Assembly: GCA_023362775.1 (NCBI GenBank)
Contig: JALMGJ010000005.1
Span: forward strand, 62,191,463-62,255,462
Direction: 5' to 3'
Origin: Charina bottae
Lineage: Eukaryota; Chordata; Lepidosauria; Squamata; Charinaidae
DNA: 64,000 nucleotides
Under the pieces are notes generated by a model that saw only the letters and a list, made by a program, of their open reading frames with translations, did no database searches and was not told where the DNA came from. The translations under genes and the position numbers were made by a program. This document shows positions 45,993 to 57,459 of the stretch, piece after piece (within the stretch, counting starts at the first letter, position 1; each line of letters begins with the position of its first letter).

Positions 45993-46877
45993 ATAACAGA
46001 AGGAGAAACTCCTCCTTACCAACTGTGGGGCAAACTAGTGTGGTACGTTATTGGTATTCTGATTTATTGGGGGGAGCTTCCTTATTACTAAAATGCAATG
46101 GCGAAAGAGATGTGCAGATGTGTTAGATGATGGTGGCCTATGGGGTTTCAGGCTTGAAGTAATCCAAACAACGTGTTGTAAGGCTAACAATATCTTTATT
46201 GATAGCATAAGGCAAAAATGGATGTATGGTGCATTATTGCAAAAAGGAAAAATCAAAGCATAAGCAGAGTTCCATCACCAGAATGGAAAGAAAAACATCA
46301 TGGTCTGTGCAAAGACCAGGCATAGTTACAGTTCAGATACAAAAGTACATGTAGATAGCAGTCTACATAGAAAGCATAGGAAGAACATAAGTGAGAATGA
46401 ATACCCATGGTTCATAGCTGTATTATACTCATGGTTCAGAATTCTGATTGGTTAATATGGGCTAGGCACCTCTTTTGGCCTAACATTTTGGTAACAATTG
46501 TACTTACTATAAACAGTCATGGGGTGGCGGTGTTGCATATTGGCTTTCCCTCGAGATTCAGTTCTCCTGGGAAAAATACTGATAAGGTTTTGTTTTGGCT
46601 AGATAGAAAGGACATCTGTTGTTTACGAGCTACTGTGTTTGCAACAGAGAGACTTGTAAATTTCCACTTTCAGGTCATATTCATAGTGAAGAAAATGCCA
46701 TGCGTTTGATTCTGCATAGCATAACTTTACCAGATAACTTTAACATTTAACAATAACAGAAGGAGAAACTCCTTACCAACTGTGGGGCAAACTAGTGTGG
46801 TACATTATTGGTATTCTGATTTATTGGGGGGAGCTTCCTTATTACTAAAATGCAATGGCGAAAGAGATGTGCAGATG
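45993..46877. repeat. ~125-bp direct repeats flanking an LTR
   Basis: 45993-46120 and 46753-46877 match over ~125 bases. They differ by one 3-base indel (ctcctcc/ctcc) and about one substitution (tacgtta/tacatta). They abut the LTR-like segment on both sides. Confidence 0.9.
46121..46752 (-). mobile_element. solo LTR-like element
   Basis: On the minus strand it starts TGTTAAATG and ends CATCTAACA. CCAATCAG (near 46450), a TATA-like TATAATA (46427-46421) and AATAAA (46200-46195) are in correct order. No internal retroviral genes are present. It resembles an endogenous-retrovirus solo LTR. Confidence 0.6.
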
Positions 46878-47173
46878 ATCAAAACATTTCTCTATGGATC
46901 AAATAGACTTTTATCAACTATCAGTTAGATTCCATCTTTAAGGCTATATCTCTTTTTGGATTGTCTGTAATAGTCCAGTCATTACTGAGTATATATATTT
47001 CACACATTTGTAACCCATCATGTTATCATCAGAGAGCCTAATTAAAAACTGAGACGTTTCACAAATATGCTTAAAGTGACTTTCAAGAACACAAAACGCC
47101 CATATGTACTGATCAGCAAGTTTTAGTAAGAGTGATTTCACATGACCTGCTAGGGTTCCAGAAGCAAGGATCT

Positions 47174-48044
47174 ACTGCACGGTCCAGAATAGGGAGGAAT
47201 AGGGAGGCGGCCGGGGCCTTGGATAGGATTGCGCCTATACAGCCTCTCTTACCACATCTGACTCGACACTCCCCATGGTTCACGGAGGGGTTAAGGATTT
47301 TGAAGAGTGTTAAGAGACGCCTAGAGCGCCATTGGAGAAAAACAAAGACCGAATCTGACCGAACACAAGCTAGAGCCCTGTTAAGGCCTACCTTGTGGCG
47401 GTAAGAGTGGCGAAACGTCAATATTTCTCAGATCTTATTGCATCTGCAGAATGCCGCCCGACGGCCCTGTTTACGATTACTCGATCTCTCTTAGGTAAGG
47501 TGGAGTCAGTGACCCACCTGCAGGGCTGTGTGGAGGAGTTTTCTGAACATCTGCAGGATAAAATCGCTCAGATTCGTTCCAAATTGGATTCTAAGCATGA
47601 AGCACAGTCTGGGGAGATGCCGAGGGAACGTCCTTACCCTGTTATCTGGGAATAGTTTGATCCTGTTGGACCTAAGGAAGTGGACAGGATCCTCCGGTTT
47701 GTAAAGGCCACCACATGCCATCTAGACCCATGCCCTTCCTGGCTGGTGCAGGCAGCCCGGGAGGTGACATATGGTTGGGTCCAGGCGATAGTTAATATAT
47801 CCTTGGAGGAGGGGGTGTTTCCGGATGCTTTCAAGGAGGCGCTGGTGTACCCCCTACTCAAGAAACCATCACTGGATCCTACTGTATTGGACAATTTTTG
47901 TCCTGTCTCCCACCCACCCCTTTTTGGGGTGGGGAAGGTGGTTGAGAAAGTGGTGGCGTTGCAACTTCAGAGGATTCTGGATGAAACGGATTATCTGGAC
48001 ACCTTCCAGTCAGATTTCAGGCCGGGATATGGGGTGGAAACTCT
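47174..48044 (+). pseudogene. L2/CR1-group LINE ORF2 fragment
   Basis: Plus-strand blocks read AAGALDRIAPIQPLLPH, SPWFTEGLR and RRLERHWRKTKTESDRTQ, then a 1-base deletion near 47380. VAKRQYFSDLIASAECRP and IRSKLDSKHEAQSGEMPRE follow, then TAG (47653-47655) after PVIWE, then DRILRFVKATTCHLDPCPSWL, LLKKPSLDPTVLDNF and QSDFRPGYGVET. The copy stops abruptly at about 48044, before RT motif A, where PLE-related sequence begins. Confidence 0.85.
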
Positions 48045-48300
48045 GCTGCTAATCTTGCTGTTAACCTTTGCCTATCTTGTTGTTGATTGCTGGCAAAGAG
48101 GTGTTCTGGTCTTCTGGCTTTTCTATTGTCTCTTATGAATGGTATGCAAATGTTGTTTACCTCTATGTGTCTGTTGATGGCTGCTTTGTCTGAGTGCCAA
48201 GCTTCCAGGAATTCTCTAGCATTTCTGGATTTGGCTTGGTTTAAGATGCTCACACAAAAAAAGTATCTCTTTGATATATAGATTAATCATTAAAAATAAG
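48045..48300 (-). pseudogene. Penelope-like element ORF C-terminal relic
   Basis: The minus strand encodes KSRNAREFLEAWHSDKAAIN followed by RHIEVNNIC..., resembling the C-terminal part of reptile PLE proteins as I know them. PEHLFASNQQQDRQRLTARL then matches the frame at 61522-61779 (PEHLLASNRHPDMQRLTPGL). The GIY-YIG and RT domains are absent. The ribozyme-bearing tail is not present on this copy. Confidence 0.6.
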
Positions 48301-48317
48301 ATATATGTATATCTTGC

Positions 48318-48656
48318 TGAAGGGGTGTGGTGGCTCAGCAGGTAAGATGCCAGGCTTGTCAATCGGAAGATTGCAAGTTCGGAAGTTCGAATCCCTAGTC
48401 CCGCGTGACGGAGTGAGCTCCCGTACTCGCCCCAGCTCTTGCCAACCTAGCAATTCGAAAGCATGCAAATGCAAGTAGATTAATAGGTACCACTTCGGTG
48501 GGTAGGTAACAGCATTCCATGTATGTCATGCCAGCCACATGACCGTGGAAGCGTCTTCGGACAACACTGGCTCTTCGGCTATCAAACGGAGATGAGCACC
48601 GGCCCCTAGAGTCGGACACGACTGCACAAATGTGTGGGGGGAAACTTTACCTTTTT
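48318..48656 (+). mobile_element. tRNA-headed SINE, complete
   Basis: The head 'ggtgtggtggctcagcaggt' with A-box, 'aagttcgaatccctag' as B-box, the body, and the Bov-B-like tail 'gagtcggacacgactgcaca' ... 'ggggaaactttacc'. There are a few substitutions relative to 36292. Confidence 0.9.
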
Positions 48657-48818
48657 TAGGAGTGTGGGAGGTACATTAGGAATTGTGAGGGAAGGGCTTC
48701 AGGATACCCACTTGAGGGAACAAGAGGGCCAACCCACCATAACCCATGCATGCATGAATTAGTGTTGCCCCATTAAACCTTTCGTTGTCACAACTATTTG
48801 TGACTATATAGTAGTTAT

Positions 48819-48932
48819 TGTCAGGGAGGTAATGGGCAGCGAAGGAGGGGGCTCCCTCCAGGAAGGGAAACGCATGCGTAGTACTGAATCTGGAGGGAGC
48901 CCCCTCCTTTGATGCCCGTTACCTCCCTGACA
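48819..48932. repeat. hairpin-forming foldback, 43-bp arms
   Basis: The left arm 48819-48861 (tgtcagggaggtaatgggc ...) and right arm 48890-48932 pair with 3 or so mismatches around a 28-base loop. The ends are TGTCAGGG ... CCCTGACA. Confidence 0.9.
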
Positions 48933-49043
48933 GTTATATAGTTATGTAGTTAGTTATATAACTATATAACTGTCAGGGACCTTTTTTTTTTAGTTAGTTA
49001 TATAGTTAGTTATATAGTTATATAGTTAGTTATATAGTTAGTT
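48933..49043. repeat. TAGTTATATAGT satellite, left part
   Basis: Imperfect 12-base units, interrupted by a T9 run and a second 'ctgtcaggga' near 48970. Confidence 0.85.
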
Positions 49044-49311
49044 CAGAGCTTTCCAAACTGTGTGTCACGACACAAAAGTATGTCGCCACACACAGCGTGG
49101 TGTGTCGCCACACCACCCGGAAGCGGCGGCGCGTGCGTGCATGGCATCAGCGGCACGGCATCAGTGCTTTTGCGTTTTAGCAGAGGCTGCCGCCGCCGGC
49201 GTGCACACACGTGCCGCTGCACACACCCCCGCGCCGCCACCGTGCATGCGCACGCCGCCGCACGCCCCCCGCACCGCCGCCGTGCGCACGTGCGCCGCCA
49301 CCACTGCCCTG
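49044..49311. mobile_element. short hAT-like element inside satellite
   Basis: The left end CAGAGCTTTCCAAACTGTGTG matches 39385 and 56484. The right end is reduced to CCCTG. The flanking AGTTAGTT (49036-49043 and 49312-49319) has TSD length, but the surrounding repeat makes that weak. The interior is GC-rich, CpG/CA-alternating sequence. Confidence 0.75.
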
Positions 49312-49545
49312 AGTTAGTTATATAGTTAGTTATATAGCTAGTTATATAGCTAGTTATATAGTTAGTTATATAGCTAGTTATATAGCTAGTTATATAGTTA
49401 GTTATATAGCTAGTTATATAGCTAGTTATATAGTTAGTTATATAGCTAGTTATATAGCTAGTTATATAGTTAGTTATATAGCTAGTTATATAGCTAGTTA
49501 TATAGTTAGTTATATAGTTATATAGTTATATAGTTATATCTATAT
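49312..49545. repeat. 12-bp satellite with 36-bp higher-order pattern
   Basis: TAGTTATATAGC, TAGTTATATAGC and TAGTTATATAGT repeat as a triplet of units, regular for most of the stretch. Confidence 0.9.
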
Positions 49546-49551
49546 CAGGTA

Positions 49552-50075
49552 ACCAGGTTACTTGAGGGACCATCTCATCCCCATGACATTGACCCATCCC
49601 ACCTGGTCATGCAGAGAGGGCATGTTACAGACCCCGTCTGTAAGAGAATTTTGCTTGGTGGGGTCCAGGAAGCGGGCCTTCTCTGCAATGGCTCCCGCCC
49701 TCTGGAACACTCTGCCCCCAGAGGAGAGACAGGCCCCATCGCTCCTGACCTTCCGGAAGAACCTGAAGACTTGGCTCTGCTGTCTCGCCTGGGGTAGGAA
49801 GGGGAGTAGTTATTCTTGGGGTTGCTGGCACCTTAGAGCTCTCCTCACTGAATTAGATCTTTTATGGCCACTTGGATTTTATATTTATTTTTACTTTTAT
49901 ATTTATATTTGGTAATTTTGTATTTATATTTTAGATGTTATTTATGCTTATTGTTTTAATGTACTTGTTATTGTAAACCACCCAGAGTCCCTCTTTTTGG
50001 GAGAGATGGGCGGTGGGAAAATTTGAAAAACAAACAAACAAATAAATAAACAAACTAATTAACTATTATTTATTT
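49552..50075 (+). pseudogene. L2/CR1-group LINE C-terminus and 3' tail
   Basis: The open frame 49562-49915 reads RDHLIPMTLTHPTWSCREGM, KRAFSAMAPALWNTLPPEE and LLTFRKNLKTWLC. This is the final C-terminal block of the LINE ORF2, followed by the 3' tail 'accacccagagtccctc ... gagatgggcggtgg' and CAAA/TAAA repeats. Confidence 0.85.
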
Positions 50076-50081
50076 ATTTAT

Positions 50082-50175
50082 TTATTTATTTAATTTTTAT
50101 CCCACCATTATTATTTTTATAAATAACTCAATGCAGCGAACATACCTAATACTCCTTCCTCCTCCTATTTTCTCT
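50082..50175 (-). repeat. retroelement 3' tail (inverted copy of 20139)
   Basis: 'ttatcccaccattattattt ... aaataactcaatgcagcgaa' is the reverse complement of the 20139-20230 tail. Confidence 0.6.
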
Positions 50176-50284
50176 TTATTTCATCTATTTCTTATTTAGA
50201 TTTTAGGATGTTAGTTACATGTGGGAAAAAATTATAACAGATTAACTGGTTACTAATGTTTTCCAATGCATAATTCACAGTGCT

Positions 50285-50580
50285 GGTATTGTTTTTCAAG
50301 CTCTAAATGGATTAGGCCCATCCTACCTGCCCCAATGTGAGATAAGCTTTTCTCTGTGCTCCAGCTATGTCTATGGTTAGTTCTTTTTCAAATCTTTTTT
50401 TATAATACCCCTCAGTCAAAACCCTGCTGCTTTCAGCAGGTAAGACTCCTGCTGTCATGCTGCTACCACCAGCTGGATGGGATGGGCATCTGGAAACCAA
50501 TATATTTTCCTGGTTTGAGGAGTTGTGTGTGCCTTCACCAAGGATGCTTCTCCCCAAACTGAAACTGGCAGAACAGAGAT
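50285..50580 (+). pseudogene. very old LINE C-terminal relic
   Basis: The plus strand reads FQALNGLGPSYLPQ, matching FKALHGMGPGYLRDR in the intact LINE. Flanking sequence is too decayed to align by eye. Confidence 0.5.
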
Positions 50581-51269
50581 ATCTGCTAGCCCAAGTGTGA
50601 ATAAAAACAGGACCAGACTGTGGAGGGTCTAGAAGAGCCAGAATGTCAGCTTAATTTTGAAATCCCATTCCCCACCAGCCTGGAGACTTTGGAGTCTTCA
50701 AAATCTCAGATAATCTGGAGTTTTTGGATGCCTTGTAAATCTATTGAAGATCAGAATTCGTTTGGCTTGAACGTTTGCAGGTAAGTTGCTGATTTCGCCC
50801 TTTACTGTATACCTGTCATCCCCTTACATACAAATTTTCAAGCACTACTTTTATATGATCACTCATTTAAACATCCTTTAGATTTCTGAACAAGTAATTT
50901 ACTGTTTAAACATGGATTCATATCACCTTTCAACCAGTTATTTAATTAAGTGCTTCCTTTTGGTGTACTGTTTTAGTTAGAACTGGCACATCAGTCAGTA
51001 ATTTTGAAGGGAGCAATCATAAATGCAAAGATGTGTTTATTCAGCTGTGTCATTTATAAGCTGAAGAAGTTATAAGTTATATGTCAAAAATGAGTGAAAT
51101 TAATTAGTTTGCTACATTCTCTAACACTCAGAAAAAGTGATGCAAAGCAGTGAAATATTATCTCTGTAGATCAGTTCTCTTCCCAATCCTCAAACCAATA
51201 TATTAATTATAACTTATATTCAAATTTAGTTCATAATGATGCTTATATTCACACTTAGATTTGGTTAAC

Positions 51270-52640
51270 ATGAGTGTGAGAGGATGGATGTATGGAGAAG
51301 GGGACCCTTACCCAAATCCAGGATTTCCAGGGGCCTGAGAGTGAAGGCGTCTGGGCCAGGAGACTCTGGGGGCTGCGGGGAGGGGAATTTGATCGAGGTG
51401 GTGATGGGTATGGGACATTATGGCAGAAACTGGAGGGCAGGCCATCTTTGGGGAAGGCGCCCCCAGTGTTTATTACTGGTGGTGCGTTCTGGCCCCCCCG
51501 AGTTCAAACCCAGCCCCTGGTAAGCAGATCTTCAAGGGCCCTGGTGTCCAGCTGCTGCTCCTTAATGCCAGATCTGTGAACAACCAGGCTCCCCTCATAA
51601 GTGACTTGATCACAGAGGAGGGGGCAGTCCTGGCGTGTATCACCAAGACCTGGCTGGGCTCGGGGGGGGGGCAGCCCTCTCGGAAATGTGCCCGGCCAGG
51701 TTTCAAGTGTGGCATCAACCGAGACATCGGGGCAGGGGAGGAGAAGTGGCAGTTGTCATCCGGGAGTCTCTTATGGCCTCCAGGGGCGCTGCTCCACAAG
51801 TGGCCGGTTCTGAGACCCTGTTTTTCAAGTTGGGCTCCCAAGAACAGGGAGTCGTGGCCAGGAGGGCCTTTGCACAACTTCAGGTTGTGCATCAGTTACG
51901 CCCCTTCCTGGATCAGGAGGCCCTCCGAACAGTCACTCATGCCCTTGTCATCTCCCATATAGATTACTGCAATGCACTCTACATGGGGCTACCCTTGAAG
52001 AGTATCCGGAAGCTTCAGCTGGTCCAGAATGCAGCCACGTGGGCAGTTACGGGTATGATAAGATCAGCTCATGTAACACCACTGCTGCGTGAGCTGCATT
52101 GGGTATCAGTTTGCTTCCGGGTCCAATTCAAGGTATTGGTTATCACCTTTAAAGCCCTACATGGCATGGGGCCAGGGTACCTGAGGGACCGTCTCATCCC
52201 AATCACATCTGCCTGCCCCACCCGGTCATGCAGGGAGGGCATGCTTCGGACCCCATCAATAAAATAATTCCATCTAGCGGGGTCCAGGAGGCGTGCCTTC
52301 TCTGCGATAGCACACACCTTGTGGAATATCTTGCCCCCAGAGGTGAGACGGGCGCCTTCGCTCCTGGCCTTCAGAAAGTCTTTAAAGACCTGGTTCTGCC
52401 GCCTTGCTTGGGACAAAGGAGGTAATAGTTCCTCCTGGGGGTGGTTAACCCCATAATACCCTCCTTTTTTAAGATCTTCCCATCCTCTGGATTCTTATCT
52501 ATTTATTATTATATTGTATTTTTAAGTGTATAGGTTTTTAATATTAATTTTAATGTTGTAAACCGCCCAGAGTCTACTGTCATGGAGATGAGCGGTGATA
52601 AATTCGAATAATAATAATAACAACAACAACAACAACAACA
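51270..52640 (+). mobile_element. L2/CR1-group LINE with internal deletion (RT lost)
   Basis: This is the only copy with sequence upstream of the endonuclease (about 51280-51540). It then reads LLLLNARSVNNQAPLISDLI and ACITKTWLG (catalytic Glu changed to Lys). Near 51850 it jumps from the mid-endonuclease (SQEQ) to the post-RT domain (VVARRAFAQLQVVHQLRPFLD). It continues to the C-terminus and the 3' tail (GTAAACCGCCCAGAGTC ... GAGATGAGCGGTG) with AAT/AAC repeats. About 1.9 kb is missing relative to 16440-19235, including all RT motifs. Confidence 0.85.
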
Positions 52641-55600
52641 ACATGGTGTACTAAGCCATAATGTGCTTGTTCTTGGCTTAGTGTGATGCCTAAACCCAGA
52701 AAATTATTTCAACAAACCAAGGTTAATAAAATTGTGGCTTAGAATAATGTATGAACCTACCCATGCTTCTCTCTCTCTCTCTCTCTCTCTCATACAGTAT
52801 CATAATTTATGGCTCAAGAAGCAGATAGTCCCCATGTATGTTGAAAAGAAAGCTTCAAATAAGCACTCTGCTTAAGCAAAAGCAACATGAAATCATTTTT
52901 CTTCTATACTTTTATGCTTTTTAATGAAAGAACGTGTAAATTTAACTTTTTAATATACTTTAAAAATAATTCATTTGCATATACATACAAAAAACACACA
53001 GACTTGTGATTTTAGCTTTAACAAAGATATTTTTTGTTCCCTGCTAAGCCTTTAATACCTGTGTAATGAACAAGGAGATGTTCCTTCCAGCATTCAGATG
53101 CAGATGAGATAAATCATGCCCATTACTTTTGTACTTTTCATGCCAATGCATGAAATGTAAAGGTATTGTGACATTTTGCACAGGTTATCAACAGTCTTTT
53201 TCTTTTGTAGAGATTAACTGTTACGTTGTTTTGCTTTCAACATCTAAAGTTCATATAAATGCTTTTTATATTTTAAACAGTTGTTGAATCAAATAAATAT
53301 ATTGTCTATCTTCTTGTAAGTTTTGAAGGCAGGAAGGTATGCAACAGAGTAGATCCTTTTCAAATTACTGGGTCTTTCCCTACTCCTGTTAAAGTACTAT
53401 CGAACCGTTCTTGAGTTAGCAGAAAATTATACCTACATAAAATTTGCTGTCCATATTACCAAACCCTATTTTGCATCTATTGTTTCTATTTTGACTTGCT
53501 GTTGACTGGTGATATTCTGACTTCACATGGGCAAGATGTGTTGAGCCAACTGAATAAGGAAACCCTGCCCTCCTGCATTTTGCACCTTTTCTGGGCAATG
53601 ATGCAAGGATAGGACTGGGAGGTTATGGCAGATGGCTGATCCACTCTTTCTGCCTTACCACGCAGACCAAAGCAGGAGAATTTATTTATCAAAACTGAGA
53701 GAGATGGTAATAAAGCAGAACAACTGGTTTTCTGAAAACCTGCAGTAGGAGCTAACAGGTTTTGTGAGAGTCACCTCTCCTGCTTTACCAGGCAGTTCCT
53801 GGTCATCCATCCAGAGGATTATTGTGACACCACAAAACCCAGGCTCAAAATAAGCCTGCCAAACAACTGACTTCCCCTGGCTGCAGGTCACTATTCAGAG
53901 AGTGTGTTGTAAGCACAGGATTAGCTCTTCTTCTGAAGAACCATTACATTCAATAAAATCAGTCTGCCAACTGTTGTTTGGCAGCTGTGTGATAAAGTGG
54001 GACTATCCACTCTCCCATTTTATTGCATAGCTACTCCAGATGCCGAATAGCTTTTCAGCAGACTGCGGAAAATTGCCAGTTAAGGGTATAGGCAGCAACT
54101 GTACCCAAAAGAAGAAGGAAAAAATGGTGGAAGAGTGTCCACAGGTAAAGGTGATGGAGCATGCCCAGGGCCAAAGGGCACACCATCCTGAAGTGACCAA
54201 TAGTCACCAGGTTGTCTCAACTCCATGCATGACACACCATGAATGTGTCATGGATTGATACCAATGGAGCTACTTTAAAACAGAACAACTAAGGATTACT
54301 GTACTTGTTTCACTTATGGATGAATGCAACAGCATGGGAACATGAAACAATAAAGCAGTTGCCAAGTCATGTATGCACCACGGTTAGATGCAAGTTGAAA
54401 AAGGTGCATTGTCTTCTCACTTAACACCACTAATAATTAAAATAGCATTATTTCAATCATAAATTGGCTGCAACTACTCTCTTAAAACTGGGATACACTG
54501 CATAGCAAGTAGAGTTTTATTTATACTTAAAATACTATGTTTTTAGATAATAAATGCCAAATAATGTGGGTTGTGTTACACAGAAAAAACCTAGGCAACT
54601 TGTTGAAGTCCTAGTAATTTCTTTGAGATTCAAAATAAGGCAATTGCCTTCTGGCTCTTACTGAACTTTCTGAAGATTTGAATGCTTCACTGATAGCTTG
54701 GTACACAATTATAGGTGGATTAGGGAAACTGCCAATAAGAGGGTTTTGTTCTAATCTTCTTTCAATTGTTAATATTAATTAAAGTGAGCTTTCCCCCTTC
54801 ATTATGCAATAAGCATAAACTAATTATTAAAAGGGAGTCTTATAATTTAAATTCAACTAACACCTTATGCTGACTTTAGTCTGAATCCATACGGAACAGA
54901 GGGAAGTTTTAGTGGACAGATCAGGAAAATCTGAGTGGACCAAGAAAAATCAGTTATACTTCTGTATAGAATGATTGTATTTCCCCAAACGTTTATATTT
55001 AAATGAAGGGCTTGAAATAAAGTTAATTTTCCTGAGATTACCATTCATGAATTCAATTCCAGCTTTGACTTGTTTGTGAATAAAAAGTTAAATTAACGTA
55101 ACCAGCAACCCCTGACTACATTAAGAACTTCTGACGAACCTTTTTTTCTTCCAGGGGCAAGTCTTCAAGCGAAGAGCTGCAAAGTTGTTACTAATGGAGT
55201 GTGGAATTATTGGATCCCTAGAGAAACATTGTGGCTTGTAAATGTCCTGAGGAGAGGAGAGGAGAAGAGAGGAGAGGAGGATCATCAAGTTCAGACTCCT
55301 GAAGATTATATGAATATGTCTATACAATTTTATTTGGAAACTATACAGAAGCGGTTTATTATTGCCTCCCAGGTCTTTGTGCAATCTCCCAGTCTAGCTT
55401 CCTATATAAGTACTCCAGGTTTAATTCTTTTTAGTTTTTTGTGATCAGCCAAGGAAAAAATCTATCCATGTGGTTGCTAAGTGTTGACACCGACTTGATG
55501 GCACATAATCATCATCAATCAAGGTCAACTAAATGCTGCCATCTGCTGAGACAAACTAATTTAGAATTATGTAAAAGTCTTGTTTACCAACACATTATTC

Positions 55601-55865
55601 TAGAGAGCAGTTTATGTACTTCTGCCAGTTATAATATCCTTTAATGACCAAATATTTGGCACTGTTAGCCAAATGCAGGAGAACATGTCCATGGAACCTG
55701 TTTCTGTACTTTGATCATAAATAAAATTAATTAAATAACAATAGCTGAATTGTGATATACATATAATTACACTTAGGTCTGAATATTGTTTTCAGTCTGT
55801 AATAAACTAGCATTAATTTTTTTAAAAAAAGTTCAAAATGTTTCATTTTTCTTTTCCAAGAAATA
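52641..55865. other. unannotated stretch
   Basis: A (CT)n run (about 52769-52791) and a purine-rich GAGGAGAG tract (55250-55282) are visible. No gene or transposon recognised. Confidence 0.4.
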
Positions 55866-55867
55866 AT

Positions 55868-55955
55868 GTTACTATTTACCGCCCAGAGTCTACCATGGTA
55901 GAGATGGGCGGTGATAAATCCAAATAATAAATAATAAATAAAATAATAAATTTAT
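55868..55955 (+). mobile_element. L2/CR1-group LINE 3' tail
   Basis: 'accgcccagagtctaccat ... gagatgggcggtgataaat' followed by AATAAAT repeats. Only the last ~85 bases are present. Confidence 0.8.
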
Positions 55956-56109
55956 TGACAAATTTAAAATAAATCACAGTCAATCAAGGGCAGCAAGTCA
56001 CACAAGTTTCTTAAGTTTCCTAAGCCGTGGCAATTGTTGTTTAGGAATTTCCTATTCTATGGCAAGCCTGAAGAATGATAGAGTTATATCTAATAACAGT
56101 AACAAACAA

Positions 56110-56840
56110 CTTATCTAAGTTCTGAACCAGTGTCTGGAGACTGTGAGGATCTGGATTGAGCAAAACAAGTTCAGATTAAATGCTACCAAGATGAAGCTAC
56201 TGTTGTCAATAAAAGCTAGATCATTGGTCCCAGTAATTATCCTTGGCACAGTTATGTTCCTGCTGAATGAGGTGGTTCATGACTTAGAGATTCTCCTGGA
56301 CACTTGGCTCCTGCTAAAGGGAGGCCCAGTTTGGACTGGTGTGCCAGTTATGACCCAACTTGGGCTAGGATGCCATGAAAACAATAACTCATGCCAAGAT
56401 CACTGCTCAGTTGGATTACTGTAATGTGCTTTACAATGGTCTTTCTTTGTGGAGACAACCTAGAAGCTACAGTTGGTGTAGAACAGAGCTTTCCAAACTG
56501 TGTGTCGTGACACAAAAGTGTGTCGCCACACACAGTCTGGTGTGTCACCACACAACCCGGAAGCGCTGATCATCATCAGTGCTTCCGGGTTTTCCCGCGG
56601 TGACACACCAACGGCGGCGCGCAAAACCCGAAAGCGGCAGCAGCGCTTCCGGGTTTTTGCACACTGCCACAACGGCGGCACTTCCGGGTTTTCCCGCGGC
56701 GACACACCAATGGCGGTTGGTGAGTCGCTGCGGGAAAACTTTGGAAATCCCTGGTGTAGAATGTGGTGGCTAGATTACTGGCAGGAGTACCAAAATCAAG
56801 GTTTTGGTGGTCGCATTATCTTCATTAAAGGTAATAAAGG
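56110..56840 (+). pseudogene. old L2-like LINE relic split by a hAT
   Basis: The plus strand reads RIWIEQNKFRLNATKMKLLL (motif D region), a decayed block, then SAQLDYCNVLYNGLS-like sequence and 'gtagaatgtggtggctagattactggc' (VQNVVARLLA). This order matches the post-YADD part of the intact LINE. It is interrupted exactly at 56484-56753. Confidence 0.75.
56484..56753. mobile_element. 270-bp hAT-like MITE, 8-bp TSD
   Basis: The ends are CAGAGCTTTCCAAACTGTG and AAAACTTTGGAAATCCCTG. The TSD GTGTAGAA lies at 56476-56483 and 56754-56761. The host LINE reading continues across it, so the empty site can be deduced. The interior has several CCGGAAG/CTTCCGG motifs in palindromic pairs. Confidence 0.95.
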
Positions 56841-57459
56841 CCTATACACCACCACACAGGGGTATATAAATTGCTTTCTGTTTCTAGATGCATTTTATAT
56901 CATCAGAATACAAACATACATATATACTGATACTTAAATATTTCTTCATGCTTTTTTCATTGATATGCAGAAGTAGTACAAAATTTATATTATTATAGTG
57001 TTGTTGTTATTATTTTAAAAGTGCATTAATGTAAATAATGAGGACATTATCTATGTCTATGAAAGAGTAAGCACATATCTCAAAGTTTCAGTCATATGTA
57101 TATGCTTTTTGATTCAAAAGCTGGCCCTCTTCTGAACAATGGCACTTGTCTCGGGCAGTTAATTGGAAGAGATGGTAATCTGAGCATGGTTCCACTGACA
57201 CCCTAAATTCTTGTCCCATCAGCTACATTCTTGTCAGAGTATAACACATGAACTAAGATCCTCCTAAGATCCAGGCTGTGAGCTTCCAACTAAACAAGGT
57301 ACTACTCCCTGGTGGGTATCTGTTAGGCTACCTGGCAGCTGAACTACCAGCCCTGAGAGTCCACCCAGAGACTAAGGCCACATTATGTGAAAATAGACCT
57401 AATATTTTACTTACTTGCTTAATTTATTATATTTTTATTATTATATTACTTAATTTATT

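Noticed and set aside
48960..49545. CRISPR-like array of short repeats
   Set aside because: Uniform 12-bp satellite without unique spacers, in vertebrate DNA. Not CRISPR.
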